Positions 25,683-34,246 of a DNA stretch of 64,000 bases are shown here, piece by piece (the stretch's first letter is position 1; each line of letters starts with the position of its first letter). The position numbers and the translations under genes are program-made. A model generated the notes under the pieces. It was not told where the DNA came from. It saw nothing but the letters and a program-made list of their open reading frames with translations, and made no database searches. Source of the stretch: Flavobacteriales bacterium (lineage in GTDB: Bacteria; Bacteroidota; Bacteroidia; Flavobacteriales_F; PHOS-HE28); the NCBI GenBank assembly GCA_016721005.1, contig JADKJM010000009.1:124001-188000 (forward strand). The letters run 5' to 3'.

Positions 25683-26750
25683 TCAGATCGGTACCACCCA
25701 ATCGTATGGATCGGCGATCCGACCGCGACGGATATCATCCAACTTCTTCCCGACCAGGTTCGCCAGATCACGCGTACTCACGTCAGGCAGATCGTACACG
25801 GCATTATTGAAGGCGATGCTTTGGATGTGCGCAATGGTCGCTGCCGTTCCAGCACCGAAGGCCGAACGCAACCGGCCGTTCTTGGCTGCTACCTCGATCT
25901 CCTCCACGGATACCTGCCGCTCCTCCACGCGGATCCCTTCATCCGCCGCGATGCGGATGATGCTATCGCGCGTGATCCCGCGTAGGATCGTACCGTCGAG
26001 CGCGGGCGTCACCAAGGTCCCATCCACGTTGAAGAAGACGTTCATGGTACCACTCTCCTCGAAGTACTTGTGCGTGAGTCCATCGGTCCAGAGCAACTGG
26101 TGGTAGCCCTCATCCATACCAACCTTGGACGGATACAACGCTCCCGCATAATTGCCGCCGCACTTCGCTTCACCGGTGCCCCCCGGGAAGGCGCGGCTGA
26201 AATGGGTCTCCACCTTCACCTTGACGGGCTCACTGTAATACCCCCTTACCGGACAAGTGAAAATGATGAGGCGGTAGCCATCACTTGGTCGAACGCCCAG
26301 ATATTGGTCACTGGCGAACATGAATGGCCGGATGTACAACGAAGCGTCATCACCCTTCGGGATCCAATCCTGGTCGAGCCGGACCAGTTCGATCATCGCA
26401 TCCAGGATCACATCCTCCGGGATCGGCGGCATGCACATGCGCTTGGCACTACGGTTCATCCGCGCGATGTTCGCCTTGGGCCGGATGAGGTTCACACCAC
26501 CATTCACATTGCGATACGCTTTCAGACCTTCGAAGATGGTCTGGCTGTAATGCAGCACCAGTGCCGCCGGGCTCATCTTCAGGTCACCGAAGGGCATGAT
26601 GGCCGGTGCCTTCCACGCACCATTCTCGAAATCCATCACCACCATGTGGTCGCTGAAGACCCGACCGAATTTGATATTCTCCAGATCCGTGTCCGGTAGT
26701 CGGGAGTTGGCGGTGCGCTGGATGGCTATCTTTTGGCCGGTTGTGATCAT
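25683..26750 (-). CDS. ilvE: Branched-chain amino acid aminotransferase
   Basis: 355 residues, the length of the longer IlvE class. Diagnostic blocks are FGRVFSDHMVVMDFENGAW, YSQTIFEGLKAYR, the PLP-lysine region GGNYAGALYPSKVGMDEGY, SGTMNVFFNVDGTLVTPALD and GILRGITRDSII-type LRGITRDSIIRIA. It transfers amino groups between Leu/Ile/Val and 2-oxoglutarate; its products can feed acyl-CoA catabolism up to the mutase at 9188. A -7 box TACATTTG on the minus strand (26776-26783) with a TTG 24 nt upstream precedes it. It is divergent from recQ. Confidence 0.94.
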   Translation of the reverse strand: MITTGQKIAIQRTANSRLPDTDLENIKFGRVFSDHMVVMDFENGAWKAPAIMPFGDLKMSPAALVLHYSQTIFEGLKAYRNVNGGVNLIRPKANIARMNRSAKRMCMPPIPEDVILDAMIELVRLDQDWIPKGDDASLYIRPFMFASDQYLGVRPSDGYRLIIFTCPVRGYYSEPVKVKVETHFSRAFPGGTGEAKCGGNYAGALYPSKVGMDEGYHQLLWTDGLTHKYFEESGTMNVFFNVDGTLVTPALDGTILRGITRDSIIRIAADEGIRVEERQVSVEEIEVAAKNGRLRSAFGAGTAATIAHIQSIAFNNAVYDLPDVSTRDLANLVGKKLDDIRRGRIADPYDWVVPI

Positions 26751-26775
26751 CGCGTTTCAGTGTTTGTGATCGGAG

Positions 26776-26810
26776 CAAATGTAGTCCCGTGGTCACCGCT
26801 GGTATGGCAA
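26776..26810 (-). promoter_or_regulatory. Putative promoter of ilvE
   Basis: Minus strand: TTG (26808-26810), 24 nt, then TACATTTG (26776-26783), 25 nt before the ATG. The -7 box is perfect; the spacing is slightly long for this promoter class. Confidence 0.45.
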
Positions 26811-26844
26811 TGGTAATTGAAGGACCCGGTCGTAATGTTAACAG

Positions 26845-28698
26845 ATGTCACCTGAAGGATCGATCATTCCGGGGAAGCCATTAGCGATCCTCAAGCAGTA
26901 TTGGGGATACGATTCCTTCCGTCCGGTTCAGGGCGCAGTGGTGGATTCTGTGTTGGCGGGCCAGGACACGTTGGCCCTTCTTCCGACCGGCGGTGGAAAG
27001 AGCATTTGCTACCAAGTGCCTGCCTTGTGCATGGGTAGGATGTGCTTGGTCGTTTCGCCGCTCATTGCACTGATGAAGGATCAAGTGGAGCATCTGCGGG
27101 AACGCGGGATCAACGCACGCGCGATCAACTCCGGTATGTCGTGGACCGAAGTGGAGAATACGCTTGATAGCGCGGCACTCGGCAAGATCCCGTTCCTGCT
27201 CGTCTCCCCGGAACGACTCGCATCCGATGCGTTCCTCGGTCGACTTCCACGACTCCCACTTGGACTGATCGCCGTGGATGAAGCGCATTGCATTTCGCAA
27301 TGGGGTTTTGATTTCAGGCCGTCGTATCGCAACATCGCTTCCATCCGGGAGCATCATCCCGAAGTACCCGTACTGGCGTTGACCGCTTCAGCAACACCTG
27401 AGGTCGCAACGGACGTCATGGATCAGTTGCAGTTCCGGAAAGCGAACGCCATTCGTGGCGGATTCGCACGACCGGAACTGGTGCTATGGGTGAGCCGTGG
27501 CGAGGATCGCATGGGCCGCCTTCTTCGGATCCTGGAGAATGTGCCGGGCTCGGCGATCATCTACGTCCGTGATCGGAAGGGCACCGTTCGCATCGCGCAC
27601 TTCTTGCAACAACAAGGGATCCCGGCGGAAGCCTACCACGCAGGTCTTGTTGGCAAGCAGCGGGATCTGATCCAGAAGTCATGGACCAAGGGCACGCTCC
27701 GTTGCGTGGTCGCAACGAATGCCTTCGGTATGGGTATCGACAAGTCGGACGTGCGTTGTGTGGTACACATGGAACCGCCAGCGGATATAGAGAGCTATTA
27801 CCAGGAAGCCGGTCGCGCGGGAAGGGATGGCAGGACCGCACATGCATTCCTCCTCACCGGCCCGGGTGATGAAGAGCGTGCAATGGAACGATTGCGATCC
27901 GGGTTCCCACCACTCGATGATGTGCGCAAGGTCTACCAAGCGTTTGCTGACACGCACGGTATCGCGGTGGGATCCGGGTTCCAAGAGACCTACCCCGTCG
28001 AAATCACCTCGATCGCTTCACGGATCGGTTCTCCTCCGACCACGGTGGTTCACGCGTTGAAGATCCTCGAACTGAACGGCACGATCATCCTTTCCGATGG
28101 AGCGCATTCGCCGTCGCGGATCCTGATCCGCGCGGATCACGGCACCATCCACCGGATGCGCGTGGGCGATGAACGGTTCGGGAAACTGTTGGAGGTCCTC
28201 CTCAGACTCTACGGCGGCATGTTCGAGGAAGCAGCGCCGGTGGATGAAGCCCGCATCGCACGCTTGATGGAATGGAATGAGGAGAAGGTCGTTGCCCATC
28301 TGGGAGAATTGGATCGTCAGTCCGTGATCTCCTATCACCCGCGAACGGATGCCCCCACGGCCACGTTACTGGTTCCGCGACAGGACGCCGCACGCTTGGC
28401 GCTTGATCCGAAAGCGCTCAATGATCGGCGGATCCGTGCCACCGATCGGTTGCGCGCCATGTTGGACCTGGTACGGAGCAAGGATCGCTGCCGCATGAGC
28501 AGTTTGCTCCACTACTTCGGAGAAACCGATCCAACCGATTGCGGCCGGTGTGATGTGTGCAGGAACCGTGTTGACCACAAGAAGGATCCTTCGGCCTCGA
28601 ACTTGGTCAGCGAACCCTTGGGGACATACGAACGCAACCTGCACGCGGAGCGCATGGTGCGCGATGAAACCGGTTCCGGCGGAGATGCGACCAAGTGA
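26845..28698 (+). CDS. RecQ-family ATP-dependent DNA helicase
   Basis: 617 residues. Helicase motifs in order: the N-terminal FRPVQGAVVDSVL, Walker A LLPTGGGKSICYQ, motif II with aromatic loop VDEAHCISQWGFDFRPSYR, LTASATPEV, AYHAGLVGKQR, ATNAFGMGIDKSDVR and QEAGRAGRDG. The C-terminal zinc-binding domain is present (CRMSSLLHYFGE, CGRCDVCRN). No HRDC domain follows, so it is shorter than E. coli RecQ at the end. It unwinds branched DNA in recombination and repair. It overlaps the downstream glycosylase gene by 14 nt, suggesting a DNA-repair pair. Confidence 0.94.
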   Translation: MSPEGSIIPGKPLAILKQYWGYDSFRPVQGAVVDSVLAGQDTLALLPTGGGKSICYQVPALCMGRMCLVVSPLIALMKDQVEHLRERGINARAINSGMSWTEVENTLDSAALGKIPFLLVSPERLASDAFLGRLPRLPLGLIAVDEAHCISQWGFDFRPSYRNIASIREHHPEVPVLALTASATPEVATDVMDQLQFRKANAIRGGFARPELVLWVSRGEDRMGRLLRILENVPGSAIIYVRDRKGTVRIAHFLQQQGIPAEAYHAGLVGKQRDLIQKSWTKGTLRCVVATNAFGMGIDKSDVRCVVHMEPPADIESYYQEAGRAGRDGRTAHAFLLTGPGDEERAMERLRSGFPPLDDVRKVYQAFADTHGIAVGSGFQETYPVEITSIASRIGSPPTTVVHALKILELNGTIILSDGAHSPSRILIRADHGTIHRMRVGDERFGKLLEVLLRLYGGMFEEAAPVDEARIARLMEWNEEKVVAHLGELDRQSVISYHPRTDAPTATLLVPRQDAARLALDPKALNDRRIRATDRLRAMLDLVRSKDRCRMSSLLHYFGETDPTDCGRCDVCRNRVDHKKDPSASNLVSEPLGTYERNLHAERMVRDETGSGGDATK

Positions 28699-29299
28699 TC
28701 ATGGCCAGGTACTTACTGCTGCGTTCTATCAACGGACCGATGTCGTGCGCATCGCACAGGATTTGATCGGAAAGGCGCTCGTAACAACGTTCGACGGAGA
28801 ACGAACAGTCGGGTTGATCACGGAAACGGAAGCATACGCCGGGATCGGCGATCGTGCTTCACATGCCTTCGGCGGCAAACGAACAGCGCGAACGGATCCG
28901 ATGTACCAGGACGGAGGGATCGCGTACGTGTACTTGTGCTACGGCATGCATCATCTCTTCAATGTGGTCACGCATCGTTCAGGAACGCCGCATGCGGTGT
29001 TGATCCGTGCCGTGGTCCCGATTGAAGGGTTGGAGATGATGCATCAGCGACGTGGGACAGGCACTCTCCGCACCGATGGACCTGCGTTGTTGACCAAAGC
29101 GTTGGGGATCCGTACTGAACACACGGGCCATGATCTTTCACGAGGCCCGATCACCATTGAGGATCACGGCGTTCGCATTCCACGGAGCGCGATCATCATC
29201 GGCCCGCGGATCGACGTGGACTACGCCGGTGATGACGCACTCCTTCCATACCGGTTCCGCATCGCACCTTCGCACCCGGCCATGCGAAGCACGCGATGA
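28685..29299 (+). CDS. DNA-3-methyladenine glycosylase (AAG/MPG family)
   Basis: 204 residues from ATG 28685, overlapping recQ. Family blocks are DVVRIAQDLIGKALV, ETEAYAGIGDRASHAFGGKR (with the base-flipping region), YVYLCYGMHHLFNVV with the catalytic-region Tyr, and TDGPALLTKALGI. The enzyme removes alkylated adenines and hypoxanthine from DNA, starting base-excision repair. Its stop overlaps fmt by 4 nt (ATGA). So recQ, this gene and fmt form one tightly packed unit. Confidence 0.92.
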   Translation: MRPSDHGQVLTAAFYQRTDVVRIAQDLIGKALVTTFDGERTVGLITETEAYAGIGDRASHAFGGKRTARTDPMYQDGGIAYVYLCYGMHHLFNVVTHRSGTPHAVLIRAVVPIEGLEMMHQRRGTGTLRTDGPALLTKALGIRTEHTGHDLSRGPITIEDHGVRIPRSAIIIGPRIDVDYAGDDALLPYRFRIAPSHPAMRSTR

Positions 29300-30252
29300 A
29301 CGAACAGCGCATCATCTATATGGGCACACCCGAATTCGCGGTGGCCGGGCTCGATGCGCTCATCGAAGCCGGGGTGAATGTGGCCGCTGTGGTCACCGCG
29401 CCGGACCGCCCTGCTGGTCGTGGTCGCCAACTCCGTGAGAGTGCTGTGAAGCAACGCGCCATGGAACTCGGATCGTCCGTTCTCCAACCTGAACGATTGC
29501 GCGACCCGGACTTCCTTGAGGAATTGGATCGGTTGAATGCAGACCTCTTCGTCGTGGTTGCATTCCGCATGCTTCCGGAAGTGGTATGGTCCAAACCGCG
29601 AAAGGGAACGATCAATTTGCACGCATCCTTGTTGCCGCAATACCGCGGTGCCGCTCCGATCAATTGGGCAGTGATCAACGGCGAGGAACGCACCGGCGTG
29701 AGCACCTTCTTCATCCGACACGAGATCGACACCGGTGATCTGCTCGATCATGCAGCCGTGGACATCGGACCGGAGGAGACGGCCGGGGAATTGCACGATC
29801 GCTTGATGATGACCGGAGCATCCGTACTCGTGCGAACGGTGCGCTCGATCCTATCAGGGAATGCGCGATCAACTCCGCAACCATCGAACACGGGAGAGCT
29901 TCGGCACGCACCGAAACTCACGCCTACGAATTGTCGGATAGACTGGAACCGCTCCGCGCAACAGGTCCATGACCTGATCCGTGGCCTCTCCCCCTTTCCC
30001 GGTGCGACCTCGGTCCTGAACACGTCGTTGCGCGGATCGATGCAGTTCAAGATCCTTCGCTCCGTCGTTTCGAGCACATCGGATCCGGGCCGACCGATCG
30101 GTGCATCATGGATCGAAGGCGATCGATTCTTCGCCCGATGTGGATCAGGTGTGATCGAACTGCGGGAGGTTCAACAAGAAGGTCGGAAGCGGATGAGCGC
30201 AGCTGAGTTCACGCGCGGTGCGCAAGGCTTCGGCTCGTTTCATTTCTCCTGA
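29296..30252 (+). CDS. fmt: Methionyl-tRNA formyltransferase
   Basis: 318 residues, normal for Fmt. The formyltransferase active site is intact: INLHASLLPQYRGAAPINWA (Asn and His of the NxH motif) and EIDTGDLL with the catalytic Asp. The N-terminus MGTPEFAVAGLDALIEAGV is typical, and a C-terminal beta-barrel follows (residues ~205-318). It formylates initiator Met-tRNA using 10-formyl-tetrahydrofolate. It is coupled to the upstream glycosylase by a 4-nt overlap. The next gene, HU, has its own strong promoter. Confidence 0.95.
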   Translation: MNEQRIIYMGTPEFAVAGLDALIEAGVNVAAVVTAPDRPAGRGRQLRESAVKQRAMELGSSVLQPERLRDPDFLEELDRLNADLFVVVAFRMLPEVVWSKPRKGTINLHASLLPQYRGAAPINWAVINGEERTGVSTFFIRHEIDTGDLLDHAAVDIGPEETAGELHDRLMMTGASVLVRTVRSILSGNARSTPQPSNTGELRHAPKLTPTNCRIDWNRSAQQVHDLIRGLSPFPGATSVLNTSLRGSMQFKILRSVVSSTSDPGRPIGASWIEGDRFFARCGSGVIELREVQQEGRKRMSAAEFTRGAQGFGSFHFS

Positions 30253-30528
30253 ATCAACGCCTGGAACCGCATTTCATTGGTGGTTGTTGATGGTCACACC
30301 ATCATCACCGGCGTGGTGGGCTGTACTCCGATATCCCCTAGGCTCGTCATCCACCTTTGAAGGACGCGATCGCGTGCGGTTCGAACGCCTGGAATGCGTT
30401 GGTCCAACACTTCCGGAATTCAGGAAACACACCTATCCGCAAACCCTTGGTACCGGCGGGTTTCAGGCGGAGTTATGAACAAACCCCCTGATTTTTCAAC
30501 ATTTTCCCGAATAGATGGCCTGAATCCC
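30253..30528. other. Intergenic region between fmt and HU promoter
   Basis: 276 nt without a convincing gene. It contains a small perfect hairpin TGATGGT-CAC-ACCATCA (30288-30304) with no T-run after it, so it is a weak terminator candidate. An AT-rich stretch (30476-30515) lies just before the HU promoter and could be an upstream activating element. Nothing else is seen. Confidence 0.4.
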
Positions 30529-30558
30529 TTGACAGACGCGGGTCTGCGGATACATTTG
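30529..30558 (+). promoter_or_regulatory. Bacteroidota-type promoter of HU gene
   Basis: TTG (30529-30531), 19 nt, then TACATTTG (30551-30558). Both boxes match the TTG-N17-23-TAnnTTTG consensus. Transcription would begin near 30565, giving a leader of about 37 nt before the HU ATG. Best promoter in the window together with that of the tRNA. Confidence 0.85.
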
Positions 30559-30601
30559 TCCTCGAGTTCTCTAAACCAACAAACTCAAATACCAAACTAC
30601 C

Positions 30602-30880
30602 ATGGGACTGAACAAAGCAGAATTGATCGAGTCGATGGCCTCTGAGGCAAAGATCTCCAAGGCTGATGCGAAGCGCGCCCTCGACGCTTTCGTAACGAAC
30701 ACCACCAAGGCACTCCGCAAGGGAGAGCGCGTAGCCCTCGTTGGCTTCGGCACCTTCAGCATCACCAAGCGTGCTGCTCGTAAAGGCCGCAACCCACAGA
30801 CGGGTAAGGAGATCAAGATCGCTGCCAAGAAGGTGGTGAAGTTCAAGGCCGGTGCGGACCTCTCCAACAAGGTGAAGTAA
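30602..30880 (+). CDS. HU/IHF-family DNA-binding protein
   Basis: 92 residues, the HU length. The sequence LNKAELIESMASEAKISKAD, then RVALVGFGTFSITKRAARKG and RNPQTGKEIKI contains the HU arm and the conserved proline-tipped RNPQTG. It bends and compacts DNA as a dimer. It is expressed alone: a strong promoter before it and a hairpin terminator after it (30905-30935). Two other DNA/RNA-binding-type, lysine-rich proteins (THX and the START-like protein) are encoded within 6 kb. Confidence 0.95.
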   Translation: MGLNKAELIESMASEAKISKADAKRALDAFVTNTTKALRKGERVALVGFGTFSITKRAARKGRNPQTGKEIKIAAKKVVKFKAGADLSNKVK

Positions 30881-30904
30881 TCCCCGACCAAGGATCCTGG
30901 AAAG

Positions 30905-30935
30905 TCCCTCGCCAACGCGGGGGGCTTTTCTTTTG
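30905..30935 (+). terminator. Rho-independent terminator after HU
   Basis: Stem CCCTCGC / GCGGGGG (one G-T pair) with loop CAAC, followed by CTTTTCTTTT. It lies 25 nt after the HU stop. Confidence 0.8.
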
Positions 30936-30950
30936 TACCCCGATCAACCC

Positions 30951-31652
30951 ATGACCGACGAGGAATTGTACGCACGGCTCGGTGAGTTCATCACCGACAA
31001 CAAGCGATCGCTATTCGATCGATTGGCGCCGTTACGCACCCGGCACATCACTGCGGTACTGGAGGATATTTACCAGCCGCACAATGCAAGCGCAGTGGTA
31101 CGCACCTGTGATCTGTTGGGTATCCAGGACCTGCACATCATCGAGAACAGGAACAAGTACACGGTGAATCCGGACGTGACCCTGGGTTCCTCCAAATGGA
31201 CCACCATGCACCGTTACCGTGGTACCGGAGGGAACAGCGCCCGGTGCGTGAAGCGGTTGAAGGAGATGGGCTACGCGATCGTTGTGACCTCCCCTCGCGC
31301 GGAGAACACCACTCCTGAGTCCGTTCCGCTCGATCGTCCAATGGCGTTCTGCTTCGGTACTGAACTCACCGGAGCGAGTGATGAACTCATAGCCGCTGCT
31401 GACATCCATTTGCGCATACCCATGTTCGGGTTCACGGAGAGTTACAACATCTCCGTATCCGCCGCGATCACCCTGTACACCGTGATGCAACGGTTGCGAG
31501 GCTCAACAATTCCTTGGAGCTTGGATGGAGCGGCGCAACTGGAACTGAAGCTGCAATGGGCGCGCAAGGTGGTACACCGTGCGGATCACTTGGAGGCACG
31601 TATCCGCAAGGAGTATGATGATCCGGGTGCAAGCGCGGTGGATGCCAAATGA
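30951..31652 (+). CDS. trmH: tRNA (guanosine-18-2'-O)-methyltransferase, TrmH-like
   Basis: 233 residues from ATG 30951 (an in-frame TTG at 30933 lies in the terminator). SpoU/TrmH blocks are ITAVLEDIYQPHNASAVVRT, FCFGTELTGASDEL (motif 2) and PMFGFTESYNISVSAAI (motif 3), forming the knotted SAM site. The C-terminal extension (ELKLQWARKVVHRADHLEA) agrees with TrmH, which methylates G18 of tRNAs. Its start is only 15 nt after the HU terminator, so it might depend on read-through or on a promoter within that stretch. Confidence 0.9.
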   Translation: MTDEELYARLGEFITDNKRSLFDRLAPLRTRHITAVLEDIYQPHNASAVVRTCDLLGIQDLHIIENRNKYTVNPDVTLGSSKWTTMHRYRGTGGNSARCVKRLKEMGYAIVVTSPRAENTTPESVPLDRPMAFCFGTELTGASDELIAAADIHLRIPMFGFTESYNISVSAAITLYTVMQRLRGSTIPWSLDGAAQLELKLQWARKVVHRADHLEARIRKEYDDPGASAVDAK

Positions 31653-31755
31653 GCATCCTTATTGACAGGGGCGGGTGGAGAATTGCGCATGAACCATGTC
31701 GGCAACGAGCACATGGGATTGGAACTTGCAGCCCGCAATCATAACATAACGCAAC

Positions 31756-32010
31756 ATGGGAAAAGGTGATAAGAAGACCAAGAAAGGAAAGCGTCGCAAA
31801 GGCAGTTCCGGCAAGACCCGTCCGAGCATTCGCAATCAGCGCAAGGCCGCAAGCAAGAGCGTAGGCGCGAAGAAGGCTGCTCCTGCCAAGAAAGCTGCAG
31901 TCAAGAAAACAGAGACCAAGACCGCAGCTCCGAAGAAAGCCGCTGCACCGAAGAAGGCAGCCGCGCCGAAGAAAGCCGCCGCCAAGAAAACGGCCGCCAA
32001 GAAGAAGTGA
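31756..32010 (+). CDS. Ribosomal protein THX with lysine/alanine-rich tail
   Basis: 84 residues. The first ~24 (MGKGDKKTKKGKRRKGSSGK) are the small-subunit protein THX (bTHX) as found in Bacteroidota. The remaining ~55 residues are a low-complexity tail of repeated KKAA/PKKAAA units, like histone H1 tails. Known THX proteins are very short, so the tail more than doubles the size. THX stabilises the 30S head by lying in rRNA; a basic tail could reach more rRNA or DNA (inference). A terminator follows at 32030-32056. An alternative reading is a nucleoid protein that borrowed the THX start, but the N-terminal match is strong. Confidence 0.78.
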   Translation: MGKGDKKTKKGKRRKGSSGKTRPSIRNQRKAASKSVGAKKAAPAKKAAVKKTETKTAAPKKAAAPKKAAAPKKAAAKKTAAKKK

Positions 32011-32029
32011 CCACCGCAGCTTCGCGTGC

Positions 32030-32056
32030 AAAGCCCTCGGAACCACCGGGGGCTTT
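32030..32056 (+). terminator. Rho-independent terminator after THX
   Basis: Stem AAAGCCCTCGG / CCGGGGGCTTT with loop AACCA and a short T-run, 20 nt after the THX stop. It lies just before the 3' end of pdxH, which runs the other way. Confidence 0.75.
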
Positions 32057-32073
32057 TGCGTTCCCGTTGGAGC

Positions 32074-32718
32074 CTAAGGCTGCAACCGCGTACACAACCA
32101 CGTACCGTCCGAAAGCTGCTCGTACGCAAGGCGATCATGCAACCTACTGGGGCGTCCCTGCCAGAACTCCATCCGCACCGGCCGCACGAGGTATCCACCC
32201 CAGTGGATGGGTCGCGGAACATCGGTATCCGCGAAGCGTTCCGTCCAGCGCGCATAGCGTTGTTCCAACGTATCCCGATCGTCCACCGGTCGGCTTTGAT
32301 CACTACTCCATGCGCCGATCCGGCTCTCACGCGGGCGGGACCGGAAATAGGCATCGGATGTTTCCGCCGTTACATGCTCCGCCTTCCCCTCTATACGGAT
32401 CTGCCGCTCATGCGCTGGCCAGTAGAAGGTGAGCGCTGCGCGCGGATCGCGCTCCAGATCCAGCGCTTTACGGCTGTTATGGTTGGTGTAGAACACAAAG
32501 CCATCCTTATCAAAGGATTGAAGCAGCACCATTCGGCAACTGATCGTGAGCGGGCCCATGGTGGCCAATGCCACGGCATGTGGTTCTGGCAGTCCATCGG
32601 CCCGGGCTGCTTCGAACCATCGGCCGAACAGCATTATGGGATCATTGCCGGCATCGCCCTCCAACAGGGTGGAGTGATCGTATTCCGAACGGGGGATCAC
32701 GTTGTCCTCGTTGCTCAT
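32074..32718 (-). CDS. pdxH: Pyridoxamine/pyridoxine 5'-phosphate oxidase
   Basis: 214 residues, the PdxH length. Blocks EPHAVALATMGPLTISCRMV, FVFYTNHNSRKALDLERDPR, ALTFYWPAHERQIRIEGKAE and the C-terminal WGGYLVRPVRMEFWQGRPSR are diagnostic FMN- and substrate-binding regions. It oxidises PNP/PMP to pyridoxal 5'-phosphate, the cofactor of the two aminotransferases in this window. It is divergent from yqgE; a TAACTTTCG sequence on the minus strand (32739-32747) may be its -7 element. Confidence 0.94.
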   Translation of the reverse strand: MSNEDNVIPRSEYDHSTLLEGDAGNDPIMLFGRWFEAARADGLPEPHAVALATMGPLTISCRMVLLQSFDKDGFVFYTNHNSRKALDLERDPRAALTFYWPAHERQIRIEGKAEHVTAETSDAYFRSRPRESRIGAWSSDQSRPVDDRDTLEQRYARWTERFADTDVPRPIHWGGYLVRPVRMEFWQGRPSRLHDRLAYEQLSDGTWLCTRLQP

Positions 32719-32823
32719 CTATTTCGATCGGGTGTGGGCGAAAGTTATTCCGATCACCGCTTGGCGCACCGCTCAACGGTCATCACTTGCGCCACACGGA
32801 TGCAGCCGCCTACCTTCATCGCC

Positions 32824-33411
32824 ATGTCCGAGAGCATCCTCGATCTCGACCCCAACAACAAGCTCGATCCCGGGCCCGGTAGGTTGCTCGTGAGCGGACC
32901 GTACTTGGCAGACCCCTATTTCCGGAGAACGGTTGTTCTGCTTTGCGAACACAACGATGAAGGCTCATTCGGATTCGTATTGAACCGGAAAATGGAATTG
33001 GGGATCAACGACCTCATGGAGAATATGCCGCCGATCGGCTCACCGGTCGGGATCGGAGGTCCGGTACAAAGCAGTGAGCTGTATTACCTCCATACCCTGG
33101 GTGAACACATCCAGGGAAGCCGCTTGGTCATTGACGGCGTGTACATGGGCGGCGATTACGAACAGCTGCGCAGTGTGCTCGCGACCGATCCGCGCTTGGC
33201 CAAGCACGTTCGCTTCTTCGTCGGATACAGCGGATGGGGGGCCGATCAGCTGAACAAGGAGTTGGAACAACGTTCCTGGTGGGTCACACAGGCCACGAAG
33301 CGCCGAGTGATGGGATCGAAAGTGAAGGATCTTTGGGGAGACACGCTGCGGTCCATGGGGAAGTCCTACGCACCGTTGGCCAACTTCCCGGAGGACCCCA
33401 CGCTCAACTGA
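32824..33411 (+). CDS. YqgE/AlgH-family protein (DUF179)
   Basis: 195 residues from ATG 32824 (MSESILDLDPNNKLDPGPGR). The family core is visible: LLVSGPYLADPYFRRTVVLL, GSFGFVLNRK, IGGPVQSSELYYLHTL and FFVGYSGWGADQLNKELEQ. The fold is known but the biochemical role is not; the family is nearly universal in Proteobacteria and Bacteroidota. Its stop overlaps the 3' end of the convergent class IV aminotransferase by 8 nt. A long frame open upstream into pdxH is only a shadow. Confidence 0.92.
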   Translation: MSESILDLDPNNKLDPGPGRLLVSGPYLADPYFRRTVVLLCEHNDEGSFGFVLNRKMELGINDLMENMPPIGSPVGIGGPVQSSELYYLHTLGEHIQGSRLVIDGVYMGGDYEQLRSVLATDPRLAKHVRFFVGYSGWGADQLNKELEQRSWWVTQATKRRVMGSKVKDLWGDTLRSMGKSYAPLANFPEDPTLN

Positions 33412-34246
33412 CCGCGTTCGCGACCAGCAGTTCCACGAGCGTGCCGGACAACTTGTGCGCATACCGCTTGGTGCGATAAGTACCCACCCACCGGACACCA
33501 AGAACGGCATTCGTGAAGAAGAGCTCATCCGCGGCCAGCAGGTTCTGCGGATTCAACGAGCACTCGTACACCTTGATCCCGTTCGCCAATGCAAGGTTGA
33601 TCACTTGTGCGCGCATCACACCGCCCAGGCAACCGTCGCTGAGTGATGGGGTGTACAGCACACCATTGCTCACAATGAACAGGTTGCCCGCACTGCTCTC
33701 GATGATGTTGCCCCGTTCATTCTGCAATAGACAATCATCCAAGCCACGTTGCCGGCTCCACAACGCGGCCATGATGTAGTACTGGCAGTTCAACGTCTTG
33801 TGCCGCGAGAGTTCATTGATAGGCTTGCGCATCTCCGGCCAGATGTCCACCATCAGGCCATTCGCATTCAACACGTAATGCGGATCGGTCAGCGGCCGCA
33901 ATTCGATGGTGAAGGCACCGAGATCGGTCTCCGGCCTGTAGTACCCACCACCGGAACGGTACAGGGTGAAACGGATACGGCCGCTATCGATCCCAGCCCG
34001 GTCGATCAACGCGGCGATCAACGACCCGAACCGCGCACGGTCCAATCCTTCGGGAAGGGTGATGCGAAGCACCTCGGCCCCGGTGGTGAGCCGCGCCCAG
34101 TGCGCATCCAGGAAGCAAGCCTTCCCACCGATCACACGAACGCTTTCGAAGAGGCCATCACCGAAATGGAACGCACGATTATCCAGCCCGAGATTCGCCC
34201 GTTCGGCAGGTACCAATTCACCGTTCAAATTGACCCAATTGCTCAT
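33404..34246 (-). CDS. Class IV PLP aminotransferase/lyase (PabC or IlvE-like)
   Basis: 280 residues. Fold-type IV features: NRAFHFGDGLFESVRVIGG at the N-terminus, the PLP lysine in SRHKTLNCQYYIMAALW, and the phosphate-binding NIIESSAGNLFIV. Length and the GDGLFES motif fit 4-amino-4-deoxychorismate lyase (folate synthesis) or a D-amino-acid/branched-chain aminotransferase; sequence alone does not settle which. It overlaps the upstream gmhB gene by 4 nt (ATGA), so the two are coupled. A longer IlvE is encoded at 25683. Confidence 0.85.
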   Translation of the reverse strand: MSNWVNLNGELVPAERANLGLDNRAFHFGDGLFESVRVIGGKACFLDAHWARLTTGAEVLRITLPEGLDRARFGSLIAALIDRAGIDSGRIRFTLYRSGGGYYRPETDLGAFTIELRPLTDPHYVLNANGLMVDIWPEMRKPINELSRHKTLNCQYYIMAALWSRQRGLDDCLLQNERGNIIESSAGNLFIVSNGVLYTPSLSDGCLGGVMRAQVINLALANGIKVYECSLNPQNLLAADELFFTNAVLGVRWVGTYRTKRYAHKLSGTLVELLVANAVS

